DNA of 64,000 nt. Origin: Prorocentrum cordatum (lineage: Eukaryota; Sar; Dinophyceae; Prorocentrales; Prorocentraceae). Both the position numbers and the translations under genes were made by a program. The notes below the pieces were generated by a model. The model made no database searches and had not been told where the DNA came from. It saw only the letters and a program-made list of their open reading frames with translations. Location of the stretch: contig CAUYUJ010007280.1 in NCBI GenBank assembly GCA_963575745.1, forward strand, positions 456,156-520,155, in the 5' to 3' direction. Shown one piece after another: positions 29,375 to 38,641 of this stretch; positions within the stretch are counted from its first letter, which is position 1, and the number at the start of each line of letters is the position of its first letter.

Positions 29375-29570
29375 CGCGGCGTCGCCATGCGGACCCTGCC
29401 ACTTGGGCCTTCTTCGGTTGGTGGAGCTCCCCGCGCGGGGCCACGGCGCGCGCGTGAGGCATGTGCGCCGAAGGTGGGGCGGCGCCACCGAGCGGGCCCT
29501 GGCCCTGGGGCCTTCGGGGGAGCTCCAATCGCGGCCGCGAAACACGCGAGTGGCGTGCCGAAAGAGGAGG
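29375..29570. repeat. Family J minisatellite, third block
   Basis: CACTTGGGCCTTCTTCGGTT, GGTGGAGCTCCCCGCGCGGG, GTGAGGCATGTGCGCCGAAG and GGGGCCTTCGGGGGAGCTCC. Nearly the same text appears at 32,515-32,660. Confidence 0.75.
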
Positions 29571-29574
29571 GGGA

Positions 29575-29875
29575 GGCGCAGGAGGATGAGAAGGAGGAGG
29601 AGGAGGAGTAAGAATGAGAGTCAAGCTAGCCAGCTCGAGCGAGTCAAGCATGGCATGCCCAGTCCCACCCGCCCTCCCACAACATAAGAAGCAAAGCTGG
29701 CACAACTGGGGACCGAAGTCACACCGGCCAGCCGGTTTGGTACAGCTGATGCGGCCGAACTGGCGAGCGCATGTTGAATGCCGCGCACGCATTGCCAGAC
29801 GAGTCGAGAATGGCCCGGTACACCGCAGGAAGCCAGAGGTGGCCGGAGGAAGCCCGACGGTCTGACAGGACACCC
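29575..29875. other. Unassigned sequence
   Basis: No gene or repeat family recognised. Confidence 0.35.
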
Positions 29876-29877
29876 CA

Positions 29878-30280
29878 AAGCATTTTTGTGAAAAAGCATT
29901 GGGTTTTTGATGTTTTTATGTTGAAATGCTTGCAAACACACGGTGTTCGGTAGGATTCTGACATGAACGCGCGAGTGTGCTCTGTGTGGTATTTTTTGCA
30001 CAGGATTCGCGGCCTGGGTGCATGACAGAGCATCGCGAGTGCACCGCGCGATGACGTGAAATCGCTGGATTCGACCGAATTCTTAAGATTCCTATGGTTT
30101 TCCTATGATTTCAGCAAGAGAGCCCGGGCGGGAAATTTGTACAATTTTTGTAGAAAAAGCGGTGGATTTTGATGTGTTTCTGTTGAAATGCTTGCAAACA
30201 CACGGTGTTCGGTAGGATTATGACATGAACGCGCGCGTGTGCTCTTTGCTGTATTTTTTGCAATGGATTATCGCCGTGGA
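29878..30280. repeat. Tandem duplication, about 262-bp spacing
   Basis: GTTGAAATGCTTGCAAACAC and ACGGTGTTCGGTAGGATTMT, with GACATGAACGCGCG and TGTGCTCT...GTATTTTTTGCA, occur at 29,920-30,005 and again at 30,182-30,270. Similarity is high over about 110-130 bp. The interval between is not repeated. Confidence 0.8.
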
Positions 30281-30690
30281 CGACAGGACGTCCATGTCGA
30301 GAGGAAAAAATAAGAAAAATATTGATTTTGTATTGTTTTTTACGGGTTAGGATGGGACCACCCGGATGCGGCCCCTAATGGCCGGCCTGAGGGGGGAGTA
30401 GGAGTATATTCAAATAAGGAATAAGGATAAGAGAGAAGTGCAAGAGTGACGGTGGAGCCGCCACGCCCCACCCCCGCGCCCGAGGCACGGGAAGGCCAGC
30501 GGCCTCACGCGGGGGGGCTCGTCTCAGGCACCGCCCGCCGCTGCCAGCTCCACCGCCGCCAAGCGCACCTCGATCTCCTCGATGGCGAGGTCGGCGCGGG
30601 CGGCTGCGAGCTGGGCCTCCAGCTCGCGGCGCTCGGCGGAGGACGGCGTCGTCCGCGGTGGGCAGGCCTGCGGCGAGTTCCGCCGCCTGC
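30280..30690. other. Unassigned sequence, possible distal part of the minus-strand gene
   Basis: AT-rich to about 30,430, then GC-rich. The minus frame from the tandem repeat continues to 30,375, but its composition becomes Arg/Gly-rich and unconvincing. Confidence 0.3.
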
Positions 30691-30756
30691 GCGGCCTTGC
30701 CTCTCGGCCTGCCCTTCTTGTCGATGCTCACCAGCCTGCGCTCCACCGCGTCGAGG

Positions 30757-31225
30757 CCCTCCAGCTTGACGCACTCCACGTGGCCTACACCAGCGCCGCG
30801 CAGGGGCCCACCGCGGTCGACGTCCCGCAGCACGCTGCCCTCCAGCTTGCCCTCGCACTCGCAGTGGCCGACCCCCTCGCCACGCAGGAGTCCACCGCGG
30901 TCGACGTCCTTCATCACGTCGATGCCCTCCTGCTTGACCTCGCACTCGCCGTGGCCTACCCCCTCGCCACGCAGGGGTCCGACGTAGCCGACGTCATTCA
31001 GCGCCTCGCTGCCAACTCGCCGTGGTCGACGTCCTTCAGCACGCCGGCGCCCTCAAGCTTGCCCTCGCACTCGGAGCGGTCTACCCCGTCGCCATGCAGG
31101 TGTCTACCGTGGTCGACGTCGTGCAGCGCGTCGATGCCCTCCAGCTTGTCATCGAAATCGCAGTGGCCTACCCCCTCGCCACCCAGGGGTTCGCCGTGGC
31201 CGACGTCCTTCGGCACGTCGGTGCC
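30757..31225 (-). repeat. 87-bp (29-aa) coding-type tandem repeat, about 5 copies
   Basis: The + strand marker CCCTCCAGCTTG (or close variants) lies at 30,757, 30,838, 30,925, 31,050 and 31,137, with spacings 81, 87, 125 and 87. On the minus strand each unit reads like KLEGxDxxxDVDHGxxLRGEG-VGHCECEG. The phase changes between 30,917 and 31,216, so there is at least one frameshift. The plus strand is also open (Ala/Leu/Val-rich), so strand choice rests on continuity with the frame at 31,388-32,197. Confidence 0.65.
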
Positions 31226-31387
31226 ATCTATTTATCCTGCTGAAAGGGCCCCGTGGAGATTTTGGCCTGGATCGGGGCGCAGCCTGGACCAGTTCGCTCT
31301 CGCCCCCGCCGTGCCCTCCCCTTCTCGCCACGCAGGGGCTGGCAGTAGCCGAAGTCCTTCTTCGCGTCGAGGCCCTTCAGCTTGCTC

Positions 31388-32197
31388 TCACCGTGGCAGT
31401 GGCCTACCCCCTCGTCGCGCAGGGCTGTGGTCGACGTCCTGTTGCCCGTCGACGCTCTCCAGCTCGCTGCCGAGCCGCGCGGTGACGTCGACGCCATCCA
31501 CTGCCAGCGGCACGACGCCCGTCTTGCCGCCGACGCCCTCGACGACCAGCTCCGTCAGCGGCTTGCCCGTGAGGGTGCAGCACGCGGGCTGCGACACGGA
31601 CGTCATCACGTCCAGCTCGTCCTTCACGTCCTCGCCGTCCTGGGCGCGGCGGCGAGCGAAGGGCTGCCCACTCCTCTGCCCATCTCCAGCGGCGACGAAG
31701 TCCCGTAGCGGGTCCAGGACGTAGCACTCGCACTCGCCGGCTCCGCCCTTCACCTGGCTGGCCAAAAAGGCGGTCGGCGAGCCCTCGCCGTCACAGTCGG
31801 CCTCCTCCGCCAGCGCCTCGATGCGCGTGGGCGACGCGAAGGGCTTCGCTGCGGCAGCCCCGCGTACCTGGCAAGCTTCAGGGCGCCGCGGCTTCTGCCG
31901 GCCGCCCTCGCTGGCCTCGTCGACCTCGTCGGCGTGCTGCTGCACCTCGCTCCTCGGGGCCTCGACCGCCGCCGCTCCCGCCTGGACTGGCCGCTCGCCC
32001 ACGGCGCTGAACTCCGCGCGCAAGCCTGCGATGTCGGCGCGGAGGGCCACGATGGCGCCAAGCGCCTCCGGCGCCTGCGGTTGGCCCTGATCCGCCCACC
32101 GGTGGACGACCTCCAGCACCGGCGGCGGGCCCGAGGGCGCCTGCCAGTAGGCTGCCCCGCACGAGCACCAGCGGCCCCCGCAGGGGAGGGCCCACAT
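31388..32197 (-). CDS. Hypothetical coiled-coil-like protein, probably disrupted
   Basis: This 269-codon minus-strand frame starts MWALPCGGRWCSCGAAYWQA and stops at 31,388. I do not recognise the family. Residues about 35-100 (ALRADIAGLRAEFSAVGERP, then QQHADEVDEASEGG) have heptad-like hydrophobic spacing and charge, suggesting a short coiled coil. An acidic middle follows (EALAEEADCDGEG). Near the end is VSQPACCTLTGKPLTELVVE and PLAVDGVDVTARLGSELE. The composition is balanced, unlike the neighbouring triplet-repeat frames. The frame stays open upstream only by reading through a GGA tract, so the ATG at 32,197 is chosen. Downstream, after a frame change, lies the 87-bp repeat with the same acidic, His/Gly/Glu character, so the original protein may have been longer. 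An overlapping plus-strand frame is the main alternative. Confidence 0.35.
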   Translation of the reverse strand: MWALPCGGRWCSCGAAYWQAPSGPPPVLEVVHRWADQGQPQAPEALGAIVALRADIAGLRAEFSAVGERPVQAGAAAVEAPRSEVQQHADEVDEASEGGRQKPRRPEACQVRGAAAAKPFASPTRIEALAEEADCDGEGSPTAFLASQVKGGAGECECYVLDPLRDFVAAGDGQRSGQPFARRRAQDGEDVKDELDVMTSVSQPACCTLTGKPLTELVVEGVGGKTGVVPLAVDGVDVTARLGSELESVDGQQDVDHSPARRGGRPLPR

Positions 32198-32361
32198 CAA
32201 CAGTTCATTGCTTGCTTTGCTCCGTCTTAGTCGGGGCTCGCCATGGCACGCGGCGCGGCGGCGAAACCCGTCGTCCAGAACACCTCGCAAAGGTGCGGAG
32301 CGCGGCCCAAAAGCCCCGGGGAGCAATTGAGCCAGAACGGTTTTAAAGCCAAAATGGCTAC

Positions 32362-32512
32362 GGAAGGAGGAGGAGGAGGAGGAGGAGGAGGAGGAGGAGG
32401 AGGAGGAGGAGGAGAAGGAGGAGGAAGAGGAGGAGGAGGAGGAGGAGGAGGAGAGGAGGAGGAGGAGGAGGAGGAGGGAGGAGGAGGAGGAGGAGGAGGA
32501 GGATGGCGGCGC
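32362..32512. repeat. (GGA)n tract
   Basis: About 150 bp of GGAGGA repeats. Confidence 0.95.
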
Positions 32513-32750
32513 CGCCATGCGGACCCTGCCACTTGGGCCTTCGGTTGGTGGAGCTCCCCGCGTGGGGTCACGACACACGTGTGAGGCATATGCACCGAAG
32601 GTGGGGCGGCGCCGCCGAGCGGGCCCGGGCCCTGGGGCCTTCGGGGGGCTTGACCCGTGGGGCCTCGCTCCGCGTGGGGCGTGCGGCGCGCGAGCCGCCA
32701 TGCGGACCCATCCGCTGGGGCATCCCGTGCAGCTTCCACTGGGCCCCCAA
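32513..32750. repeat. Family J minisatellite, fourth block
   Basis: CATGCGGACCCTGCCACTTG, GGCCTTCGGTTGGTGGAGCT, GTGTGAGGCATATGCACCGA and CTGGGGCCTTCGGGGG. Nearly identical in order to 29,385-29,520, and again adjoining a GGA tract. Confidence 0.75.
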
Positions 32751-32754
32751 AGCG

Positions 32755-33170
32755 AGTGCGGGGTCTGACACCAGAGAGCTGGAACGATGATGGGAGGACG
32801 AGCGCGGGAGGAGGGGGAGAGGGAAGGATCCAGAAAAGGCGCGGCGCTGCGTGTTCAAAACGGAGACCCACCACCACGAGATTACTGGGACACCGATCCT
32901 GAGGGAAACCAGGGGTCCAGTATCCCTGGGCAGTCTCGCGGGACCAGCCTGTCATCCTGTTCATGCGCCGCTTTTTGACGGGCCCGGGGCCCAAGGAGGG
33001 GCCCCAAATACAGAAAAAACTGTCAAAGAACTTGCGGACCCGCTCCCCTCAGGACCCGCTTCCTCCGACGCGAGATCTGGTGCAGGTGATCTCGCGCACG
33101 GCGGCGCGTATCCGCCCCGCGATGCTCGGCCACTGAGGCTGAGGGGCACTCGGGCACGCGTCCGCGCGAC
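32755..33170. other. Unassigned, with a weak family B-like segment
   Basis: GCGCCGCTTTTTGACGGGCC and CCCAAATACAGAAAAAACTG at about 32,960-33,020 recall family B. Nothing else recognised. Confidence 0.4.
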
Positions 33171-33179
33171 GGCGTGCGA

Positions 33180-33402
33180 GAGAAGGAAGAGAAGGAGGGG
33201 GGAGAAGGAGGGAGGAGGAGGAGGAGGATGAGGAGAAAAAGGAGGACGAGAATGAGGAGGAGGAGGAGGAGGAGGAGGAGGAGGAGGAGGAAGAGGAGGA
33301 GGGAGAGGAGGATGAGGAGGAGGACGGGGACAAGGAGGAGGACGAGAAGGAGGAGGAGGAGGAGGAGGACGAGGAGGAGGAGGAGGAGAAGGAGAAGAGT
33401 GA
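33180..33402. repeat. (GGA)n/(GAC)n purine tract
   Basis: GAGGAGGAGG with GACGAGG and AAGGAGG interruptions. Confidence 0.95.
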
Positions 33403-33439
33403 TCCAGTCAGACTCAGAGTGGGCCAGTCTAGCAGCACC

Positions 33440-34005
33440 ACAGTGTGCCAATACTACGATACCCACCAGCATCACCGTGACCAGCACGACGCTGTCCAGC
33501 CGCACCATCGTGATCGTCACGACGGTAACATAAACATCACCGTGACCATTACGACGGGCTCCAGCAACACCACCGTCACCAATTGTAATAGGATGGTACC
33601 CGCCGGCATAACCGTGACCAACACGACGGTGACCAGCAGCACCACGTGACCGGCACGACGGTAACTAGAATGGCCGTGACCAACACGAAGGGCCCCAGCA
33701 GCACCACCGGAACCAGTACGACGATACCCAGCGACATCACCGTGACCATCACGACGCTGACCAGCTGCACCACAGAGACTGGCACGTCGGTAGCCAGAAA
33801 CATCACTGAGACTAGGCTCCAGCAGCAATGCCGTGACCAATACGACGATACCCAGCGGCATCACCGTGACCAACACGACGATGACCAGCAACACCACTGC
33901 GAACTGCACGACGGTAACCATAAACATCACCGTGACCAGTACGACGGGCTCCAGCAGCACCATCGGAACCAATACGAACTTTTGGAAACAGCACTACAAC
34001 CATCA
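33440..34005 (+). pseudogene. Thr/Ser/Val-rich repeat sequence, frameshifted
   Basis: Degenerate units such as CACCGTGACCAACACGACGR and TGACCAGCAGCACCACC translate to TNTTIPSGITVTNTTMTSNT-like peptide. The Thr-rich reading moves between three phases: to 33,533 in one, 33,525-33,649 in the next, 33,646-33,815 in the third and 33,833-34,078 in the second again. Either a low-complexity secreted or mucin-like gene has decayed, or this is a non-coding minisatellite. I recognise no family. Confidence 0.35.
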
Positions 34006-35265
34006 TCGCGAGAAGAACCAACCCGCAAGACGACGAGTACACGAACGGGGGAAGGGGTCCCAACCATCGCAATCTTGATGAGAGGGTTGTTCCGTCAACT
34101 GGCGTGCGCGGCACCGCATCAACTCTCGCAGTTCCCAAGATCGGGTCCGGTGTGTGCGGCACCTCACCAACTCTCGCAGTACCCCGTAGCCAGACGCGCC
34201 ACCAGCACGACTACTGTTGCAACCAGCATGCCGACGACCACCACCACACGGCCACTACAGCGGCCACAACCGCCACCACGACGACTCCCACCACCACCAC
34301 CGCCACAGCCACCATGACTGCGAGGACCAGCTCTCGGGTGCGGCCCCAGAGCCCCCGCGAGGCCGCTACACCAACTCAGCCGAGCTTTGCTGTCACTCCC
34401 ACTCCCGCAGCTCTGCCGCGAGCGCCTCTGGAGCTTCCAGTACGTCGTCCAGCCCCCTCGGCAGTAGCATGCCCCAGGCTGGGTGGCCGCAGCCGCCAGC
34501 GACTGTCGCAACCCCGATTAGCAGGATCCACCGCGAGGTCTGGCAACCGATATCGACCATTTTGGACATGGCGTATTTCTGCGTGCATCCCCTGCCGGAC
34601 CTAATTACTCGTCGACGCCATGAGCTGGGCCCTGGGCGCTAGCCAGCGCGCGCCTGGGGCCCGTGGAAGTTCTCGCGTTCGGTGCGGCCTTGCATGGAGC
34701 TCCATTTCAGCGCGCTCTTGCGGGAACGAGGGGTGCCGCTTTGTTTGGACATGTGCATTTCTCGCAGCCGATCTGCATGTCCATCACGATAGTGGTCACC
34801 ATGGCGCTGACTCTGGGCTGGTGATCCGCATGTTTGTCGTCTCTGGCGGCCTGGGCAGGACGCGCCGCCTTGCTGATCCGGGCCGTGCTGTCGCCTGGCT
34901 TTCCCGCAGGTTCCGATTCGCACGCGTGCGGCACGAGCCTCTTCGAGCGCCAACGCTGCACGCACCGCCGTGGAGGAGAGGGCCGCCAGCCAGTACCTCC
35001 CCCAGGCAGCAACGCCCTCGACAGCGAGGCCCGCAGCCGCTCTCTCCCACAGGAGTCGCCGTGGCAGCTAGCCGCAGCCTCCGCGAGCTGCCCCTCGTCA
35101 GGGTTAGCGCCAGCGGCTGCCCGTCTCCTGGCCGCGACGGAACCGTCCGCAACACGTTCGCCGAAACCAGACCTCCCCGAGGTTCCCCGGGGAACCGACT
35201 CAGGAAAAACCTCACTGAAGGCAACGACCCTGACGTGGATTCTCTGGATTCGACGCTGAAAACAT
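34006..35265. other. Unassigned GC-rich sequence upstream of the LINE
   Basis: CACCGCATCAACTCTCGCAG / CACCTCACCAACTCTCGCAG is a short direct repeat at 34,111 and 34,162, followed by an ACC-rich stretch. A 258-codon + frame starts at 34,620 but is unrecognised. Some of this could be the 5' untranslated part of the retrotransposon; its 5' boundary cannot be placed. Confidence 0.35.
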
Positions 35266-35283
35266 GGCATCGACACGGGCGGA

Positions 35284-35868
35284 TTGTACACGTCGACGCG
35301 GGCGCCCCCCCTGCAGGAGCGCCTGCGCGCGGCCGCTTTGGCTGCCGCTGGCCGCGGCGCAGCGGCTCGGCAGGCCCTGGCCGCCGCTGCCCCTAACCAG
35401 CCGCCCGCGGCTGCTCCGACGGCGGTGCCTGGTCAGGCCGCCGCGGCTGGGGCCCCCGCCGAGGAACGTATGGCTGCCCCGCAGGCAGCCGCTGCGGCGC
35501 CCGCCGCGGCGCCCCCTGCCCAGTCCCCGAAGCCCCGTAGGCTACGCCGCCAGCTGGGCAGGGGGGCTTTCCCCCGACGCCCGATCCTGCTCACCAGCGC
35601 AGGGTTCGTGCCCACGTCTAGGTGCACTGTCCAGTCCCTGGGTGCCCCCGCAGCGACGCTGCGTCCTCCGCCGGCTGGGGGGCCCACCACAGCATGCGTC
35701 CACGTCTGAACGAGCACGCCGCCAGGCGATTCCCTGGGTCCCCGCCAGTCCCGCCAGAGTACCTGCAAGAGCACCAGTTGGGGCAGCGCTCGGTCTGCCA
35801 ACGATTCTTGTTGACGCGCTACGGCGGCATCTGCCCGCGATGCCGCCCTGCCGCGCGCGCGGCTGCAG
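35284..35868 (+). pseudogene. LINE N-terminus: Ala-rich leader and zinc fingers
   Basis: The frame from 35,284 is Ala/Pro-rich (RAAALAAAGRGAAARQALAA) up to about 35,555. The reading then continues in another phase from 35,622, with CPVPGCPRSD...H...NEH, a CxxxxC...H(x)nH pattern. About 35 residues later comes VCQRFLLTRYGGICPRC, a second Cys cluster. Such fingers bind the DNA target in R2-like elements. The change of phase between leader and finger marks a frameshift at about 35,560-35,620. Confidence 0.7.
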
Positions 35869-35869
35869 C

Positions 35870-36300
35870 CAGGGCAGCCGCCGCCCCCGCCGCCAACGAC
35901 AAACCGCGAAGCGGGCCCGCAGGTCCCCCCTCCCTCCGGCAAGCTTTCTCCAAGCGCTCCACCACCAAGCGCAGCGTCCCGATGGGCGCCACGGACCTCT
36001 GGGCACGGCACCCGGCGCAGACGGTGGCCCACGCCGAGCGCAACAACACCGAGGCTGCGTGGACTGAGCTTGCGATGCTCCCGAAGTGCGCCCTGCGCCC
36101 CCACGCACGCGGCGGCGGGGGCAGCGGGGCGGCTGGCGAAGCGCAGGCGAAGGCGCTGTGCCGGCGCCGGCTGGGCGGGGCCTCCCTGCGGGAGGAGGCC
36201 GTCGAGGCTCGCGCTGCCAAGCCACCGTCGCAAGCCTCCCAACAGCAGAGAAGTGCGCGCAGCTCGCCGCGGACGCCCAGAGCTGCTCGGCTCTGACAAG
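35870..36300 (+). pseudogene. LINE linker region
   Basis: Same phase as the zinc finger. Contains WTELAMLPKCALRPHARGG and a basic, Ala/Gly-rich stretch, the segment that typically lies between fingers and reverse transcriptase in these elements. It ends at the TGA at 36,296, while homologous reading appears to resume in the next phase at about 36,300. Confidence 0.6.
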
Positions 36301-37275
36301 CAGGACACGCCCGCGGAGGTCACCCCCGACGTCGTCGAACAGATGCGCGGGGCGTATCGCCGAGCTGTGGACCCCGCCAGCCTCCCGGCTGTCCACGCGA
36401 CTGCTGCCTTGCAAATTGACGGGGGCGCGGTCCGGAGGGGAGCGCGGGCCCCCCGGGCTCGGCTGCCGGGCCCAACGCGCCTCCGACTCCAACACTTGAA
36501 AGACTCGCTTTCAACGCGGCCCAGAGGGACGAGGTCGTCGACCTGCCCCAAGACCTCGTTGACCTCTGCGCCAGGGGGCAGGCCCCGCCAGCCGTGTCTG
36601 AGCACTTCGCGGGCGCCTCTCTAGTGGCCCTGCCGAGTCGCCGTCGGGGAAGTGATCTGGCGCCTCGTCGGCATGTGCCTCTGCCACGAGGTATAGCCGA
36701 CGCCGCCGCGATCGACTGGCCGCCCTCCAGTTCGGCGTCGCGGCCCCCGGCTGCACCGAGGCGGCGGCGCACGTCGCGCGCCAGCGGTGGACCCGCCAAC
36801 TCGGGGACCGGGGGAAGGTGCTTGTGAAGGTGGACTTGTCCAACGCCTTCAACGCCCTGGACGAACAGGCTCCGCTCTGCGCGGTCCGCGAAGAGTTCCC
36901 CAGGCTGGCGCCCTGGGCTGACTGGCGCTACTCTCGCCCGCCACCTCTCTTCCTGGGCCAGCAGACAGTCCGCCCCGAGAGCGGAGTGCAGCAGGGCGAC
37001 CTCTGGGGCCCGTGCGGTTTTCCCTCGCTCTGCAGCGCGCCGCCGAGGCCGCCTCCGCGTGCCGTGCCACGGCGCCGACGGCGCCTGAGTTGAATCCTCT
37101 ACTTGGACGACGGCTTCGCGGGCGACACGCCGGCCGTCGCGCGCCTCCTCCGCTTGCTCGTGGCCCACCTCTCCGTGGTGGGCCTCCAGCTGAGCACTGG
37201 CCCGGGATGCAAAGCCCCCACTGGTGGAGACGCCTCCGACGTGTCTCTGGACGGCTTCCCGCCGGGCTTCCGCCT
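36301..37275 (+). pseudogene. LINE reverse transcriptase domain, frameshifted
   Basis: Motifs in order: PGPTRLRLQHLKD (36,466-36,507, an RT0/1-type motif); SEHFAGASLVALP (36,597-36,635); VAVGEVIWRLVGMCLCHEV ending in TAG at 36,694; then KVDLSNAFNALD (36,827-36,862, motif A with its catalytic Asp), SGVQQGDLWGP (36,980-37,012, motif B) and LYLDDGFAGDT (37,097-37,129, motif C with the catalytic Asp pair). Motif B is normally QGDPLGP. Here one base is missing, which changes PL to LW and shifts the frame, so the next residues (LALQRAAEAAS) are in a new phase. The catalytic residues survive, but the open frame does not. Confidence 0.85.
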
Positions 37276-37940
37276 CCACGCCGATCGCAGCGCCTGCGGG
37301 AGACGCGGCTTTCTGTGCGGAGCACACCACGCAGCGGATCGCGCGCGACACCGCGCTGCTGGATGCTCGGGGGGACCTCGAAAACGCGCAGGTCGCACTG
37401 CACCTCCTGCGCCAGCGCGCCTCCTTCGATCTGCAAGCTGGTCTACTCCACGCGCGTGGTGCCGCCCATCGCGCGCGCCGCCTCCCTGCTGGCCATGGGC
37501 GGCGCTGTTTGGGCCTGCGTTGAGCAACAGAGCGGCTGCTCGCCCTCCGACGCCTCGAGGCGGCAGGCTCCGCTCAAGCTCAACAAGGGAGGACTTGGCC
37601 TGTGCTGTGCGGCAAAGCGCGCAGCCGCCGGGGGTAGCCTGGCGGCTGCGGTGCAGTCCCACAACGCAGTTGTGCGGGACGCCGACCGGGAGGTGTTCGA
37701 CCACGCGCAGCACGGCAACCAGAAGGCCCTCTCCGACGCGGTGGACAGCGTCGCGCTCGACAGGCTCCTGGTCGGCGGGCGCCACCCTGGTCGGCAGGGC
37801 GCACCTCTCCCTGGCGCAGGCCCGGGCGATGCCGCGTGGCTCCAGGCGCCGTCCTGCAAGGCCACCAGAACCGCATTCCCTCGCGGCCCAGTGCAGGTCG
37901 GCCTGCAGAGGCGGTTGCAAGTTCAGCTCCTGCAGGAGGG
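37276..37940 (+). pseudogene. LINE region between reverse transcriptase and zinc motif
   Basis: Reads in one phase at 37,285-37,440 (FCAEHTTQRIARDTALLDA) and another from about 37,430 (LVYSTRVVPPIARAASLL, LKLNKGGLGL, VQSHNAVVRDADREVFDH). The KGGLGL-type segment corresponds to the thumb region that follows reverse transcriptase in LINEs. Confidence 0.65.
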
Positions 37941-38641
37941 GTGTTTCTGCCCAGCCTGCGGCGAAGTGACGGGCGTCTTCTGCGACAACGCCCTGGTCTG
38001 CGCCTGCCGTGGCGACCCGATTCAAACGCCACAACGCCCTGCGCAACCAGGCCGTCTTCGACACCCATGCCGCGGGCCACGTCGGGGCGGACTTGGAGCG
38101 CCCAGGGCTGCTACCCCCGCGCCCCGCTGGCGAGGCCACTCCCAGGGGCGAGCAGGGCAGGCCCCAGGTGGGCGACAACGGCCGCCGCTCTGCCCGCGGT
38201 GGCACAACGGCACGGCGGCCCCGCCTGGGACTTTGTCGCCACGTCATGGTTGCGTCGGCCGCTTCGCCCAGCGCGGCGACGGAGCGGCACGAGGAGTTCA
38301 AAAGGCAGAATCGAGACACCGCGCGGCCGTGCAGGGCGCATGGCTTCATGTTCATCCCCATGGCGGTGGAAGCCCAAGGCGGCGGGCGGGGCCGCGAAGC
38401 ACGCGGGGCCTTCGGGGTCCTGGCCAAGCGGGTGGCTGACGCCACGGTGGAAGACGCCGCACTGGTTGCGGACCAACTTGCCAAGCGACTTTCCGTCTCC
38501 CTGCACACGGAGAACGTGCGGGCGGCGTTGCAGCGCCTCCAGACGCAGTCTGGAAGGGCGAGGGTGGCAGCGGCCCGCCTGGCCGCGGCCAAGGCTGCCT
38601 CCGCGGCGGACCCCGTACAAGGTGCCCCCGGCGCTGCTTAG
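37941..38641 (+). pseudogene. LINE CCHC motif and restriction-like endonuclease remnant
   Basis: CFCPACGEVTGVFCDNALVC (37,950-38,010) is the Cys/His cluster that precedes the endonuclease, though the His expected before ALVC is Asn here. The phase then changes to RHNALRNQAVFDTHAAGHV (38,024 on). AWDFVAT, at about 38,221 in a third phase, matches the second half of the PD-(D/E)xK-type core. The expected RPAD-V segment just before it is missing, apparently deleted. The C-terminal tail (EFKRQNRDTARPCRAHGF to the TAG at 38,641) is again in the second phase and is well conserved in character. Confidence 0.7.

Larger units (their letters stand above)
35270..38641 (+). mobile_element. Degenerate RLE-type non-LTR retrotransposon (LINE)
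   Basis: A single-ORF LINE in a fixed domain order: Ala/Pro-rich leader, C2H2-like zinc fingers, linker, reverse transcriptase, thumb-like region, CCHC-type zinc motif and restriction-like-endonuclease remnant, with the protein ending at a TAG at about 38,641. N-terminal zinc fingers together with a C-terminal endonuclease instead of an APE domain is the layout of the R2/R4/NeSL/CRE-type groups. The coding sequence is spread over all three frames with at least seven shifts and one in-frame stop, so this copy cannot make an active enzyme. No LTRs, clear poly-A tail or target-site duplication were found. A closely related full-length family member should exist elsewhere in the genome. Confidence 0.85.

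Noticed and set aside
34620-35396. 258-codon + frame as the LINE N-terminus or a first ORF
   Set aside because: No nucleic-acid-binding or other motif is seen, and the Ala-rich leader that joins the zinc-finger reading is in a different phase.
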